A stretch of 64,000 nucleotides of DNA from Actinoplanes utahensis (GCF_016862455.1 NZ_BOMZ01000002.1:62001-126000); one strand, 5' to 3'; shown: positions 43,081 to 52,596, counted from the first letter of the stretch. Notes: generated by a model not told the origin, from the sequence alone. A program made the numbers and translations.

Positions 43081-44106
43081 ATGGAGCATCGTCGACTCGG
43101 GCGCAGCGGCCTCTACGTCAGCGAGATCACGTACGGCAACTGGCTGACGCACGGCGAACTCGTCGCCCGGGACACCGCGCTCGCCTGCGTCCGGGCCGCG
43201 CTGGACGCCGGGATCACCACCTTCGACACCGCCGACGTGTACGCCATGGGCGCGGCCGAGGAGGTGCTCGGCGAGGCCCTGCGAACGGTCCGCCGATCGT
43301 CGGTCGAGATCGCCACGAAGGTCTGCCTGCCCACCGGCGACGGACCCAACGATCGCGGCCTGTCCCGCAAGCATGTCATGGAGTCCTGCCACGCGTCGCT
43401 GCGGCGGCTCGGCACCGACTACGTCGACCTCTACCAGGCGCACCGCTTCGACGAGCGCACCCCGCTCGAGGAGACCCTGATCGCCTTCGACGATCTGGTA
43501 CGCCAGGGCAAGGTCCTCTACCTCGGCGTCTCGGAATGGACCGCCCCGCAGATCGAGGCCGCCCTGACGGTCGCCACCGACCTCGGGCTGCGCAGCCGGA
43601 TCGTCGCCAACCAGCCGCAGTACAACATGCTGTGGCGGGTCATCGAGCCTGAGGTCCTGCCGCTGTGCGAGCGCGAGGGCATCGGCCAGGTCGTCTTCCA
43701 GCCGCTGGCCCAGGGCGTGCTGACCGGCAAGTACCGGCCGGACGGGCCGCCGCCGGCGAACTCGCGGGCCACCAGCGGCGGACGGGCACCCCGGTTCATC
43801 GGCCGGGTGCTCGGCCCGGTGCTGCTCGATCGCGTCCGGCGACTGCGCCCGCTCGCCGACGAGGCCGGCTTGTCGATGGCCCAGCTCGCCATCGCCTGGA
43901 CGCTGCGGTCGGCCGCCGTCAGCTCGGCGATCATCGGCGCGTCCCGGCCCGAGCAGGTCACCGAGAACGCGACCGCCTCCGGCGTGCCGCTGCCGGCCGC
44001 CCTGCTGGCGGAGATCGACGAGGTGCTGGGCGACCTGGTCGATCGCGACCCGGCCAAGACCGCCCGGATGATGTCGGTCAAACCCGAATGGAGCAGCCCG
44101 GCCTGA
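43081..44106 (+). CDS. Aldo/keto reductase
   Basis: This 341-residue protein has the AKR tetrad: Asp and Tyr in TFDTADVYAMG, Lys in VEIATKVCLP, and His in DLYQAHRFD. Further family signs are NQPQYNMLWR and a C-terminal NADPH-binding segment AIIGASRPEQVTEN. It resembles the YajO/Kv-beta-like group. The ATG lies 12-15 bases after a TAGGGT box, so the transcript may be leaderless. The natural substrate is unknown; these enzymes reduce aldehydes and ketones with NADPH. Confidence 0.94.
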   Translation: MEHRRLGRSGLYVSEITYGNWLTHGELVARDTALACVRAALDAGITTFDTADVYAMGAAEEVLGEALRTVRRSSVEIATKVCLPTGDGPNDRGLSRKHVMESCHASLRRLGTDYVDLYQAHRFDERTPLEETLIAFDDLVRQGKVLYLGVSEWTAPQIEAALTVATDLGLRSRIVANQPQYNMLWRVIEPEVLPLCEREGIGQVVFQPLAQGVLTGKYRPDGPPPANSRATSGGRAPRFIGRVLGPVLLDRVRRLRPLADEAGLSMAQLAIAWTLRSAAVSSAIIGASRPEQVTENATASGVPLPAALLAEIDEVLGDLVDRDPAKTARMMSVKPEWSSPA

Positions 44107-44124
44107 CCGTACGCCCGGCGCTCC

Positions 44125-46071
44125 TCACCCGTTCCCGAGCGTGACCGCGTGCTGCTGGAGCCCACGGGTGATCTCGTCGGCCGGCATCGGCCGGGCCAGG
44201 TGGAAACCCTGCGCCAGGTCGCAGCCCATCTCGCGGAGGACGGCGAGGGTGGCGGCGTCCTCGATGCCCTCGGCGACGACGGTCAGGCCGAGGGTGTGGC
44301 CGAGTTCGGTGGTGGAGGCGACGAGCGCCCGGCTGCTGAGGTCGGTGCCCATGTCCTTGACGAACGACTGGTCGATCTTGAGTTCGTCCAGGGGCAGCAG
44401 CCGCAGGTAGGTCATCGAGGAGTAACCGGTGCCGTAGTCGTCGATGGACGTCTTCACGCCGAGGGCACGGATGTGCTTCAAGGTCTCGATGGCGGTGTTC
44501 GGGTCGCTCATGATGCTGTGCTCGGTGACCTCGATGCAGAGCTGGTCGCCGGGCACCCCGGTCTGGTGCAGCAGGGCGGCCAGCCGCTGTGGGAACGTCG
44601 TGTCCAGCAGCGACCGGGTGGAGAGGTTGACGGCGACCGGGATCCGGTGGCCGGCGTCGAGCCAGGCGCGGGCCTGGGTCAGCGCCTGCGTGAGCACCAG
44701 GTGGGTGAACCGGTGGATCAGGGTGGTGGCCTCCAGGACGGGGATGAACTGTCCCGGGGAGATCGGCCCCTTGGCGGGGTGCTGCCAGCGGGCGAGCGCC
44801 TCGACACCGGCCAGCGCACCGGTCCCGATGGCGAACTTCGGCTGGTAGTGCAGGGTGATCCCGGTGCCGCTGTCGAGGGCGCGGCGCAGGTCGCCGAGCA
44901 GGGTGAGGCGGGCGGTGCTGTCGTCGCCGGTGTCGCCGCCGGTGAAACGGCGGAAGCCGAGACGCTGCTGTTTGGCGTGGTTCATGGCGCTGTCGGCGTG
45001 CCGCAGCACGGCCGGCACATCCTCGCCGGGGCCGGCGGTGGCGGCGCCGATGCTGATCTCCAGGTCGACGGTGAGGTCGTCGATGACGAACGGCTCGTCG
45101 AAGGCGTCGGTCAGCCGGGTGGCGACGGCCTCGCCGATGTCCGGGTCGGCGTCGTGCAGCAGGACGGCGAACTCGTCGCCGCCGAGCCGGGCCACGAAGT
45201 CGTGCTCGCGCACCGAATCCCGCAGACGGCGGCCGACATGGGTGAGCAGCAGGTCGCCGATGCGGTGGCCGAGCTGGTCGTTGACGTCGCGGAAGCCGTC
45301 GAGGTTGACCACCAGCACGGTCACCCGGCCGCGGCGGCCGTGGTCCGGCCGGCGACGGTGGCTGGCCGCCGCGGTCAGCGCCTGCCGGGTCCGGGCGGTG
45401 AACCCGTTGCGGTTCGGCAGGCCGGTGAGCGGATCGGTGGCGGCGGTCGCCTCCACCTGACGCCGGTGCGCCCGCGCCGCCCACGCGAACAGCACGAGCA
45501 CCACCAGGCTCAGCGCGAAGGCCAGCGCGTTGCGCCACAGCACCTGCCGCGACTCGTGCTGGCCGGCCGCCTGCTTGGCGGCGTGGTCGGCGAGGTGGTG
45601 TTCCCGCTCAGCCAGCACCAGCGTCATGATCGACGTGGTGGCGGGTTCGATGACGTCCTCGAGGGTCGCCTCCGCGGTCCCCAGGTCCCCCAGGTCGATC
45701 GAGCGCAGGTAGGCGACGATGTCCGGCCGCATGCTGCGGTGCGCCTGCACGAGGCCGGAAGCGAGCGTCCGATGCTCGCCGTCGACGGCCGCCATGTGCT
45801 CCATGGCGTGCTGGGTCCGCTCGTACACGGCGAAGAGCTGTGTCCGTTCCTCGCCGTCGGGTTCCCGCAGCGACGCCTGGATCAGCGCCATCTCCCAGTT
45901 GATCAGGGAGGCGGCCTCCTGGTAGGCGTCGGTGTCGGCGCTGTCGTCGGCCAGCTCGGCGACGATGTCCGCCTGCCGCCGGCTGCCGGACACCGCGTAC
46001 CCGGACAGGCCGGCCAGCAGGACGGCGAGAAGCCCGGCCAGCCACCACGAAGCGACCCGTGCCGAACCCAT
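44125..46071 (-). CDS. Membrane GGDEF-EAL c-di-GMP turnover protein
   Basis: From ATG 46071, five bases after GGAGG, the protein has 648 residues; an upstream start at 46092 is less good. One helix (WWLAGLLAVLLAGLSGYAV), a helical extracytoplasmic region of about 140 residues and a second helix (NALAFALSLVVLVLFAW) precede GGDEF (TDPLTGLPNRNGF, GFRDVNDQLGH, RLGGDEFAVLL). EAL follows (GVEALARWQHP, NLSTRSLL, EVTEHSI, DDYGTGYSSM, KIDQSFVKDM). Both catalytic motifs look intact. The sensor part resembles a four-helix-bundle chemoreceptor input. Confidence 0.95.
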   Translation of the reverse strand: MGSARVASWWLAGLLAVLLAGLSGYAVSGSRRQADIVAELADDSADTDAYQEAASLINWEMALIQASLREPDGEERTQLFAVYERTQHAMEHMAAVDGEHRTLASGLVQAHRSMRPDIVAYLRSIDLGDLGTAEATLEDVIEPATTSIMTLVLAEREHHLADHAAKQAAGQHESRQVLWRNALAFALSLVVLVLFAWAARAHRRQVEATAATDPLTGLPNRNGFTARTRQALTAAASHRRRPDHGRRGRVTVLVVNLDGFRDVNDQLGHRIGDLLLTHVGRRLRDSVREHDFVARLGGDEFAVLLHDADPDIGEAVATRLTDAFDEPFVIDDLTVDLEISIGAATAGPGEDVPAVLRHADSAMNHAKQQRLGFRRFTGGDTGDDSTARLTLLGDLRRALDSGTGITLHYQPKFAIGTGALAGVEALARWQHPAKGPISPGQFIPVLEATTLIHRFTHLVLTQALTQARAWLDAGHRIPVAVNLSTRSLLDTTFPQRLAALLHQTGVPGDQLCIEVTEHSIMSDPNTAIETLKHIRALGVKTSIDDYGTGYSSMTYLRLLPLDELKIDQSFVKDMGTDLSSRALVASTTELGHTLGLTVVAEGIEDAATLAVLREMGCDLAQGFHLARPMPADEITRGLQQHAVTLGNG

Positions 46072-46146
46072 CACCACCTCCGCCCAGCCCACCCTCCGAT
46101 CCCATCGGCACCGACGGCCCGGAGATGACGACTCGCGGCGGTGCGA

Positions 46147-47439
46147 TCAGCGGTTGACGTAGGCGGCCAGGCCGCCGAGCTCCTCGCTGGCGATGAAGAC
46201 CGACCGCACGTTGAGGATCGCCTCCTCGACGTGGACGGGACAGCCCCACGCCGAATCCCCCCACGAGTCGGCGACCTTGAGCTCGGCCGCGGCGGTGCAG
46301 CCGGAGGCGCCGCCGAGCTGGCAGTGCTCCGGATGCGGGGCGGCGGCCTGTGCGGCCGCGGCGGCGCGCATCCGCTCGGTGAGCTCGGCCGCGGCGGCGG
46401 CCCGCTCCTCGGCGGCGGCCCGCAGCGCCTGCTCGGATCGGACCGTCCTGGCCAGCTCGTCGTGAGCGGCCTTGGCGCGGGCCTCGGCGGCCTGCTGGGC
46501 CTGCTCGATGTGGTGACGCTCGATGGCCAGGGCGGCGGTGCCGGCGAACAGGTGCGCGAGAGCGAGGTCGGTGTCGTGCGGGATCCGCGGGGTGCGGTGG
46601 TACATGGCGAAGGTCCCGAGCAGGGCGCCGTCGCGGGCCAGGATCGGGGTGGACCAGCAGGCGGCCAGACCGGCACGCCCGGCCAGGTCCCGGAAGTCGT
46701 CCCAGAACGGGTCGGTGGTGATGTCGGTGACGATGACCGGTTCCCGACGATGGGCGGCGGTGCCGCAGGAGCCGACGCCCTCGCCCGTGGCGATGCCGTC
46801 GATGGCCTCGTTGTAGAAGCCGGGCAGGCTGGGCGCGGCGCCGTGGCGCAGATGCCGGCCGTCGGGGTCGGCGAGCAGGACCGAGACGAGCACCTCGTCC
46901 GCGGACAGCTCCTCGATGCTGCGGGCCATCCCGTCCAGCACCTCGGCCAGTGGCGCCCGGCGGGCGATCTGCTCCAGCAGCGCCCGGTGCTCGGCCATCA
47001 GCCGCTGGGCGTGTTTGACCTGGGTGGTCTCCATGCCGATCACCCGGATCCCGGTGACCGTGCCGGCGGCGTCGCGGTGCGGCTCGTAGGTGAAGTCGAA
47101 GAACGCCTCCCGCGGGTGCGGGCCCTCGCCCAGCAGCACCCGGGCGTCCCGGCCGGTGTACGGCTCGCCGGTCCGGTAGACCCGGTCCAGCAGGTCCAGG
47201 AATCCCTGGCCGGCCAGCTCGGGCATCAGCTCGGCGAGCGGGATGCCGGTGCGGGCCCGGTCACTGCCGCCGATGGCGGCGAAGAACGCCGGGTTCGCCG
47301 TCACGACGATGTGCTCCGGCCCGGTGAGCTGGGCGAAGACGGCGATGGACTGGCCGAACAACGTCCGCACGTCGTCGGATGCCATCAGTCCGGCAGCCGC
47401 CGGGTCCGCTGCGTGCTGCCGGCCCGAAACCGCCGTCAT
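46147..47439 (-). CDS. PAS-GAF sensor protein with coiled coil and cysteine-rich C terminus
   Basis: This 430-residue protein has a PAS domain (about residues 20-140; VTANPAFFAAIGGSDR, FDFTYEPHRDAAGTV), a GAF domain (about 150-310; GEGVGSCGTAAHRREPVIVT, GTFAMYHRTPR) and an Ala/Glu-rich coiled coil (about 315-370). The C terminus has HCQLGGASGC and SAWGCPVHVEEAILNVRSVF. No kinase or other output domain is visible. The three-Cys tail could bind metal or form a partner contact. It lies between the GGDEF-EAL gene and the STM4011-4015 cluster on the opposite strand. Confidence 0.85.
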   Translation of the reverse strand: MTAVSGRQHAADPAAAGLMASDDVRTLFGQSIAVFAQLTGPEHIVVTANPAFFAAIGGSDRARTGIPLAELMPELAGQGFLDLLDRVYRTGEPYTGRDARVLLGEGPHPREAFFDFTYEPHRDAAGTVTGIRVIGMETTQVKHAQRLMAEHRALLEQIARRAPLAEVLDGMARSIEELSADEVLVSVLLADPDGRHLRHGAAPSLPGFYNEAIDGIATGEGVGSCGTAAHRREPVIVTDITTDPFWDDFRDLAGRAGLAACWSTPILARDGALLGTFAMYHRTPRIPHDTDLALAHLFAGTAALAIERHHIEQAQQAAEARAKAAHDELARTVRSEQALRAAAEERAAAAAELTERMRAAAAAQAAAPHPEHCQLGGASGCTAAAELKVADSWGDSAWGCPVHVEEAILNVRSVFIASEELGGLAAYVNR

Positions 47440-47636
47440 GTCTGGCCTGCCCGTCGTTGTGGAGGGTGCGATAGTTGCCTACCGGCAAACGATGGGATCA
47501 GGATACGCGCGGACCGGCGAGACCGCCCGCTCAGAACGGGCGCCGAACGCCTCCTCAGGGATCAGGTCGACCGGAACCGAAAATGTCAGGGGGTGCTGCT
47601 AGCTTTCCGGCACCACTCACCCACGAAGGAGTCCCG

Positions 47637-48553
47637 GTGACGATCAACTTTTTCCTCGACACGTTCGCGGGGCTGCCCGTCGTGCAGTGGGACGAGGAGG
47701 TGGATCCCGCCGACCCCGCCGCGGTGGCCTGGCGCATCGACATGGAATACGACACGCCGCAGAGGAAATTGCTGGCCGCGTTCGAGCATGTGCTGAGGCG
47801 CTGTGGCGCGGCCGGGCCGACCGCGCTGATCTTCGGTTCGTGGGGGGAGCCGTTCGAGGATCCGTTCCCGTTCGACCTGCTGATCCGCAACACCGCGCGG
47901 CTCAGTGGCCTGCGGGCGCTGTTCGTCGGCGAGATGGGCTCCGAGCAGTGCGAGATCTCCTGGATCGTCCAGGACGACTACGCCCCGGTGCTGCAGGCGT
48001 TCCCGGCCCTGGAGCGCCTGTGGATCCGCGGTGCGCAGAAACTGGCGTTGACCCCGCTGCGGCACGAGAGCCTGCGGGAGCTGGTGATCCAGTCCGGTGG
48101 CCTGCCGACCTCGGTGATCCAGCAGATCCTCGCCTGCGACCTGCCTCAGCTGGAGCATCTGGAGCTGTGGCTGGGGGTCGACAACTACGGCGGCGACGCG
48201 ACCGTGGAGGATCTCGCTCCGCTGCTGTCCGGCCGGCTGTTCCCCACGCTCACCCGTCTCGGCCTGTGCAACGCCGAGATCGTCGAGCAGCTCGCCACCG
48301 CGGTGGCCGCCGCCCCGATCGTCGCCCGGCTCAAGGCTCTCGACCTGTCCTATGGTGTGTTCGGCGACGCGGGCGCCGAGGCGCTGCTGGCCGGGCAGCC
48401 GCTCACCCACCTCGACGAGCTCCGGATCACCACCACTTCATGTCCGCCGAGATGGCGCACCGGCTGGTCGACGAGCTGCCGGGTGTCGCCGTCGACGTCT
48501 CCGACCGGCAGGACGAGTCGCGGTGGGGCCGGTACACCGTCGCGGCGGAATGA
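47637..48553 (+). CDS. STM4015 family leucine-rich-repeat protein (frameshift near 48424)
   Basis: GTG 47637 follows AAGGAG. The protein runs TINFFLDTFAGLPVVQWDEE, SWGEPFEDPFPFDLLIRN, then repeats such as LPQLEHLELWLGV, FPTLTRLGLCNA and ARLKALDLSYGVFGDAGAEA. The family C terminus HHHFMSAEMAHRLVDELPGV to WGRYTVAAE is present but one base out of frame. A one-base loss at about 48422-48425 (ELR to HHH) explains this. The repaired stop at 48553 overlaps the next ATG as ATGA, which supports the repaired frame. It is the first gene of the STM4011-4015 cluster. Its role is unknown. Confidence 0.82.
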
Positions 48554-49602
48554 TGCGGCTCGCCGTCGTCGGCAACCCGGAGAACCGCCGGGTCACCCTG
48601 TTCACCGCCGCGGTCCGGCGGTTCGGGCTGCCCGCGCCCGAGGTCTTCCCGTGGCTCGACGTGCTGACCGCGGGCCGGGTCCCCGGGCCGGGCACGGTGG
48701 TGCGCGTCGACTCGCCCGGCGAGAACGCTGAGGTCGACCGGCTGCTGCGCGGCGCCTCCGGCCCCGCCGAGCACGGCGAGATCGTCGGCGCCGCCGCCGC
48801 GTTCCGGGGCCTGGGTCGGGCCCTCGCCCGGATCCGGGATGGCGGCGGTCATCAACTGCAGGACACCGGCGACATCCTGCTGATGACCGACAAGCCGCGA
48901 TGCCACGGCTTCCTGCGGGAGGCGGGGATCCCGGTGCCGGAGGCGCTCGGCCCGATCGGAGGTTATGAAGCGCTGCGCGCCTCCGGGTGGAAACGGGTCT
49001 TCGTCAAACCGGCCTACGGTTCGTCGGCCTCCGGCGTGATGGCCGTCGCCTTCGCGGGGCGGCGGGTCACCGCCGTCACGTCCGCCGAGCTCAGCGGCGG
49101 CAGGATCTACAACAACCTCCGGGTACGCCGTTATGACGACGAAACCTCGATCCGGGCCGTCGTCGACCGGCTGGCCGTGGACGGGCTGCACGTCGAGCGG
49201 TGGTACCCGAAGGCCTCCCTCGGCGACCGGGTGCTGGACCTGCGGGTGGTGGTGATCGCCGGGGAGCCGCGGCACGTCGTGGTGCGCACCAGCCGCACCC
49301 CGATGACGAACCTGCATCTCGGCAACGCCCGGGGTGACGTGGCCGCGGTCCGGGAGGCCGCCGGGGAGAAGACGTGGCGCGCCGCGATGGGGACCTGCGC
49401 GTCGGTCGCCGCCCTGTTCCCCCGCAGTCTGCACATCGGTGTCGACCTGATGTTCCGGGTCGGGTGGCGTGATCATGCGGTGGCCGAGGTCAACGCGTTC
49501 GGTGACCTGCTGCCCGGGGTCCTGGTCGACGGTCGGGACACCTACGGCGCGCAGGTCGGCGCGATCGTCGGGGGCCGGGCGGGTGTGCCGTGCGCGATCT
49601 GA
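48550..49602 (+). CDS. STM4014 family ATP-grasp-like protein
   Basis: This 350-residue protein starts at ATG 48550 (a second ATG follows directly). It begins LAVVGNPENRRVTLFTAAVR and has an ATP-grasp layout: GDILLMTDKPRCHGFLREAG, KRVFVKPAYGSSASGVMAV, RWYPKASLGDRVLDLRVVVI, and a metal-binding end GVDLMFRVGWRDHAVAEVNA. ATP-grasp enzymes join carboxylates to amines or thiols through acyl phosphates. It overlaps both neighbours, so it is tightly co-translated. No ligase substrate is known for this family to my knowledge. Confidence 0.88.
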   Translation: MMRLAVVGNPENRRVTLFTAAVRRFGLPAPEVFPWLDVLTAGRVPGPGTVVRVDSPGENAEVDRLLRGASGPAEHGEIVGAAAAFRGLGRALARIRDGGGHQLQDTGDILLMTDKPRCHGFLREAGIPVPEALGPIGGYEALRASGWKRVFVKPAYGSSASGVMAVAFAGRRVTAVTSAELSGGRIYNNLRVRRYDDETSIRAVVDRLAVDGLHVERWYPKASLGDRVLDLRVVVIAGEPRHVVVRTSRTPMTNLHLGNARGDVAAVREAAGEKTWRAAMGTCASVAALFPRSLHIGVDLMFRVGWRDHAVAEVNAFGDLLPGVLVDGRDTYGAQVGAIVGGRAGVPCAI

Positions 49603-50387
49603 TCGGCAGCCACGATCTGCTGTTCGTCACCCTGGACACGCTGCGCTACGACGTGGCCGTGGACCTCCTGGCCCGCGGGCGCACCCCGAGCTTGGCGAAG
49701 GTGCTGCCCGGCGGTGTGTGGCAGCGGCGGCACACGCCGGCCAGTTTCACGTACGCGGCGCATCACGCCTTCTTCGCCGGGTTCCTGCCGACCCCGGTGA
49801 CGCCGGGACCGCACGAGCGGATGTTCGCGGCCCGGTTCGGCGGCAGCGAGACCAGCGGCCCGGGGACGTTCGTGTTCGACGCCCCGGACCTGCCGACCGC
49901 GCTGACCGCGGCCGGCTATCACACGGTCTGCCTGGGCGGTGTCGGCTTCTTCAACCCGGCGTCCCCGCTCGGCCGGGTGCTGCCGGGCCGGTTCGCCGAG
50001 GCGCACTGGGAGCAGGCGTTCGGGGTGACCGCCCCGGACTGCCTCGGCGCCCAACTGGACCGCCTGGAGACGATCGTCGCCGGGCTTCCGCGGCGGCGGC
50101 CGCTGTTCACCTTCGTCAACGTGGCGGCCATGCACCAGCCCAACCGCCACTACCTGCCCGGCGCCACCGACGACGGCCCGGCGTCCCACGGCGCCGCCCT
50201 GGAATACGTCGACGGCCGGCTCGACCGCCTCTTCGCCCTGGTCACCGGCCGGGGACGGCCCTGCCAAGTGATCATCTGCTCGGACCACGGCACCCTCTAC
50301 GGCGAGGACGGCCACACCGGCCACCGCGTCGCCCACGAGACCGTGTGGACCGTGCCGTACGCCGACTTCATCCTGGACCCCACATGA
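49590..50387 (+). CDS. STM4013/SEN3800 family sulfatase-like hydrolase
   Basis: This 265-residue protein starts at GTG inside the end of the ATP-grasp gene. It has the alkaline-phosphatase/sulfatase superfamily pattern: LLFVTLDTLRYDVA with the first metal Asp, HTPASFTYAAHHAFFAGFLP around the nucleophile position, FVNVAAMHQPN, and IICSDHGTLYGEDGHTGHRV with the second metal Asp and His. No sulfatase Cys-x-Pro-x-Arg maturation site is visible, so a Thr or Ser nucleophile is likely. It may cleave a phosphate, phosphodiester or sulfate. No signal peptide is seen. Confidence 0.88.
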   Translation: MRDLIGSHDLLFVTLDTLRYDVAVDLLARGRTPSLAKVLPGGVWQRRHTPASFTYAAHHAFFAGFLPTPVTPGPHERMFAARFGGSETSGPGTFVFDAPDLPTALTAAGYHTVCLGGVGFFNPASPLGRVLPGRFAEAHWEQAFGVTAPDCLGAQLDRLETIVAGLPRRRPLFTFVNVAAMHQPNRHYLPGATDDGPASHGAALEYVDGRLDRLFALVTGRGRPCQVIICSDHGTLYGEDGHTGHRVAHETVWTVPYADFILDPT

Positions 50388-51694
50388 ACCTGGACGACTC
50401 CCCCTATCAGGGTTACCTGTACGCGTACCCGCACAAGACCGCCTACCGGCGTCTCGATCCGCGCCCCGCGCTCACCGACGTGTGGGCCGCCGAACGGCAG
50501 GACTCCCTCTTCGGGTACGTGCATCTGCCGTTCTGCGAGATGCGCTGCGGCTTCTGCAACCTGTTCACCCGCGCCAACCCGCCGGCCGAGCAGGTCACCG
50601 CCTACCTGGCCCAACTGCGCCGCCAGGCCACCGCGGTCCGCGACAGCCTCTCCCCCGCCGCCCGGTTCTCCCGCCTGGCGATCGGCGGCGGCACCCCCAC
50701 CTACCTGACCGCCCCCGAACTGGAGTCGCTGTTCACCGTCCTCGCCGACGCCTTCCCCACCGCCGCGCCCGCCGTGCCGCTGTCGGTGGAGACGTCCCCG
50801 GCGACGGCCACCCCGGACCGGCTGGCGGTGCTCGCCGCGCACGGCACCACCCGGATCAGCATGGGCGTGCAGAGTTTCCTCGACGCCGAGGCCCGCGCCG
50901 CCGGCCGGCCGCAGCGGCTCGCCGAGGTGCAGACCGCGCTGCAGGCGATCCGCGACGCCCGGATCCCGGTGCTCAACATCGACCTGATCTACGGCATCGA
51001 CGGGCAGACCGCCCGGACCTGGCAGCACTCCCTCGACGAGGCTCTGCGCTGGTCCCCGGAGGAGCTGTACCTGTACCCGCTGTACGTGCGGCCGCTGACC
51101 GGGCTGGGCCGGCGCGCCCACGCCCGCGCCGACTGGGACCGGCAGCGCCAGGACCTGTACCGGCAGGCCGTCGGCGCGCTCACCGCGGCCGGTTACGTGC
51201 GGCATTCGATGCGGCAGTTCCGACGCGCCGACGCCCCGGACCCGGACGGCCCGGACTACTGCTGCCAGGACGACGGCATGGTCGGGCTGGGCTGCGGCGC
51301 CCGGTCGTACACGACGGATCTGCACTATTCGTTCGACTACGCGGTCGCCGTCTCGGAGGTCCGCGCGGTCATCGACGACTACCTGTCCCGGCCCGCCGGC
51401 GACTTCCGGTTCGCCGAGATCGGGTTCCGTCTCGACGAGATCGAACAGCGCCGCCGCTGGCTGCTCAAATCGCTGCTGCGCGCCGAGGGCGTCGACGCGG
51501 CCGGCTACCGCGACCGGTTCGGCACCGCCCACCACGAGGACTTCCCGCAGCTCACCGACCTGGTGGACCGGGGCTGGCTGGACGTCACCCGGACCGTGCT
51601 GACCTCCGACGGCCTGGCGCAGTCCGACGCCATCGGCCCGTGGCTGGTGTCCGGGCCGGTCCGTGAGGCGATGCGGACGTACCCGCTCCGATGA
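50384..51694 (+). CDS. STM4012 family radical SAM protein (HemN-like)
   Basis: This 436-residue protein is coupled by ATGA. The radical SAM cluster motif CEMRCGFCN has Cys at about 51, 55 and 58. HemN-type features follow: AIGGGTPTYL, SVETSPATATPDRLAVLAAH, RISMGVQSF, NIDLIYGIDGQTARTWQHSL and a C-terminal HemW-like winged domain. The second SAM-binding and heme-binding features of true HemN are not evident. Tyr-rich YLYPLYVRPLTGLGRR is typical of this subgroup. The reaction is unknown. It shares an operon with a second, different radical SAM enzyme. Confidence 0.92.
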   Translation: MNLDDSPYQGYLYAYPHKTAYRRLDPRPALTDVWAAERQDSLFGYVHLPFCEMRCGFCNLFTRANPPAEQVTAYLAQLRRQATAVRDSLSPAARFSRLAIGGGTPTYLTAPELESLFTVLADAFPTAAPAVPLSVETSPATATPDRLAVLAAHGTTRISMGVQSFLDAEARAAGRPQRLAEVQTALQAIRDARIPVLNIDLIYGIDGQTARTWQHSLDEALRWSPEELYLYPLYVRPLTGLGRRAHARADWDRQRQDLYRQAVGALTAAGYVRHSMRQFRRADAPDPDGPDYCCQDDGMVGLGCGARSYTTDLHYSFDYAVAVSEVRAVIDDYLSRPAGDFRFAEIGFRLDEIEQRRRWLLKSLLRAEGVDAAGYRDRFGTAHHEDFPQLTDLVDRGWLDVTRTVLTSDGLAQSDAIGPWLVSGPVREAMRTYPLR

Positions 51695-52596
51695 CCTCCG
51701 CGCCTGTCCTGATCGGCATGCCCACCGCTCCGGGGCCCGCCGAGGATCTCTACGTGCTGTACCGCGGGCCCCTCGCGAGCTGCAACTACGACTGCCCCTA
51801 CTGCCCGTTCGCCAAGCGGGTCGACCCACCGGACCTGCTGCGCGCCGACCGGGCCGATCTGGAGCGCTTCCTCGGCTGGGTGGAGGCCACCACCGACCGG
51901 CGGCTGTCGGTGCTGTTCACGCCATGGGGTGAGGGGCTGACCCGGTCCTGGTACCGGGACGCCGTCGTCCGGCTGTCCCACCTGCCGCACGTGGGCCGGG
52001 TCGCGATCCAGACCAACCTGGCCACCCGCACCGGCTGGCTGGCCGACGCGAAACCGCAGGTCGCAGCGTTGTGGGCGACGTACCATCCGGGTCAGGTGAC
52101 CCGGGACCGGTTCGTGGGCCGCTGCCGGGAACTCGACGGTCTCGGGGTGCGCTACTCCGTCGGCGTGGTCGGCCTGCCCGAGCACCACGCCGAGGCGGTG
52201 GCGCTGCGCGCGGCCCTGCCCCCGCACGTCTACCTGTGGGTCAACGCGGCCGACGGGCACACCTACACCGCCGAGGAGGAGCGGCGCTGGACCGCCCTGG
52301 ACCCACGGTTCGGTGACAGCGTGCGCCCGCACCCGTCGCTCGGACGGCCGTGCCACGCCGGTGAGACCGCCATCTCGGTCCTCGGCGACGGCACCGTCCG
52401 CCGCTGCCACTTCATCCCCGACCCGATCGGCAACCTCTACGACGGCAGCTGGCGCGCCGCCCTACGGCCACGCCCGTGCACCAACGACCGGTGCGACTGC
52501 CACATCGGCTACGTCCATCTGAAACCCCTTCGACTGCGCGAGGTGTACGCCGCCGGCCTGCTCGAACGCATCCCCGCCGCCTGGCCGTCCCCCTGA
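51691..52596 (+). CDS. STM4011 family radical SAM protein with auxiliary Cys cluster
   Basis: This 301-residue protein is coupled by ATGA. The motif CNYDCPYCPF has Cys at about 31, 35 and 38. The C-terminal part has further Cys in GRPCHAGE, VRRCHFIPD and CTNDRCDCHIGYVH, an arrangement like SPASM/twitch auxiliary iron-sulfur clusters. LFTPWGEGLTRSWYRDAVV resembles GxGE-type SAM contacts. SPASM-like enzymes modify peptides or install unusual bonds. It is the last gene of the cluster and is followed by a long inverted repeat. Confidence 0.92.
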   Translation: MTSAPVLIGMPTAPGPAEDLYVLYRGPLASCNYDCPYCPFAKRVDPPDLLRADRADLERFLGWVEATTDRRLSVLFTPWGEGLTRSWYRDAVVRLSHLPHVGRVAIQTNLATRTGWLADAKPQVAALWATYHPGQVTRDRFVGRCRELDGLGVRYSVGVVGLPEHHAEAVALRAALPPHVYLWVNAADGHTYTAEEERRWTALDPRFGDSVRPHPSLGRPCHAGETAISVLGDGTVRRCHFIPDPIGNLYDGSWRAALRPRPCTNDRCDCHIGYVHLKPLRLREVYAAGLLERIPAAWPSP

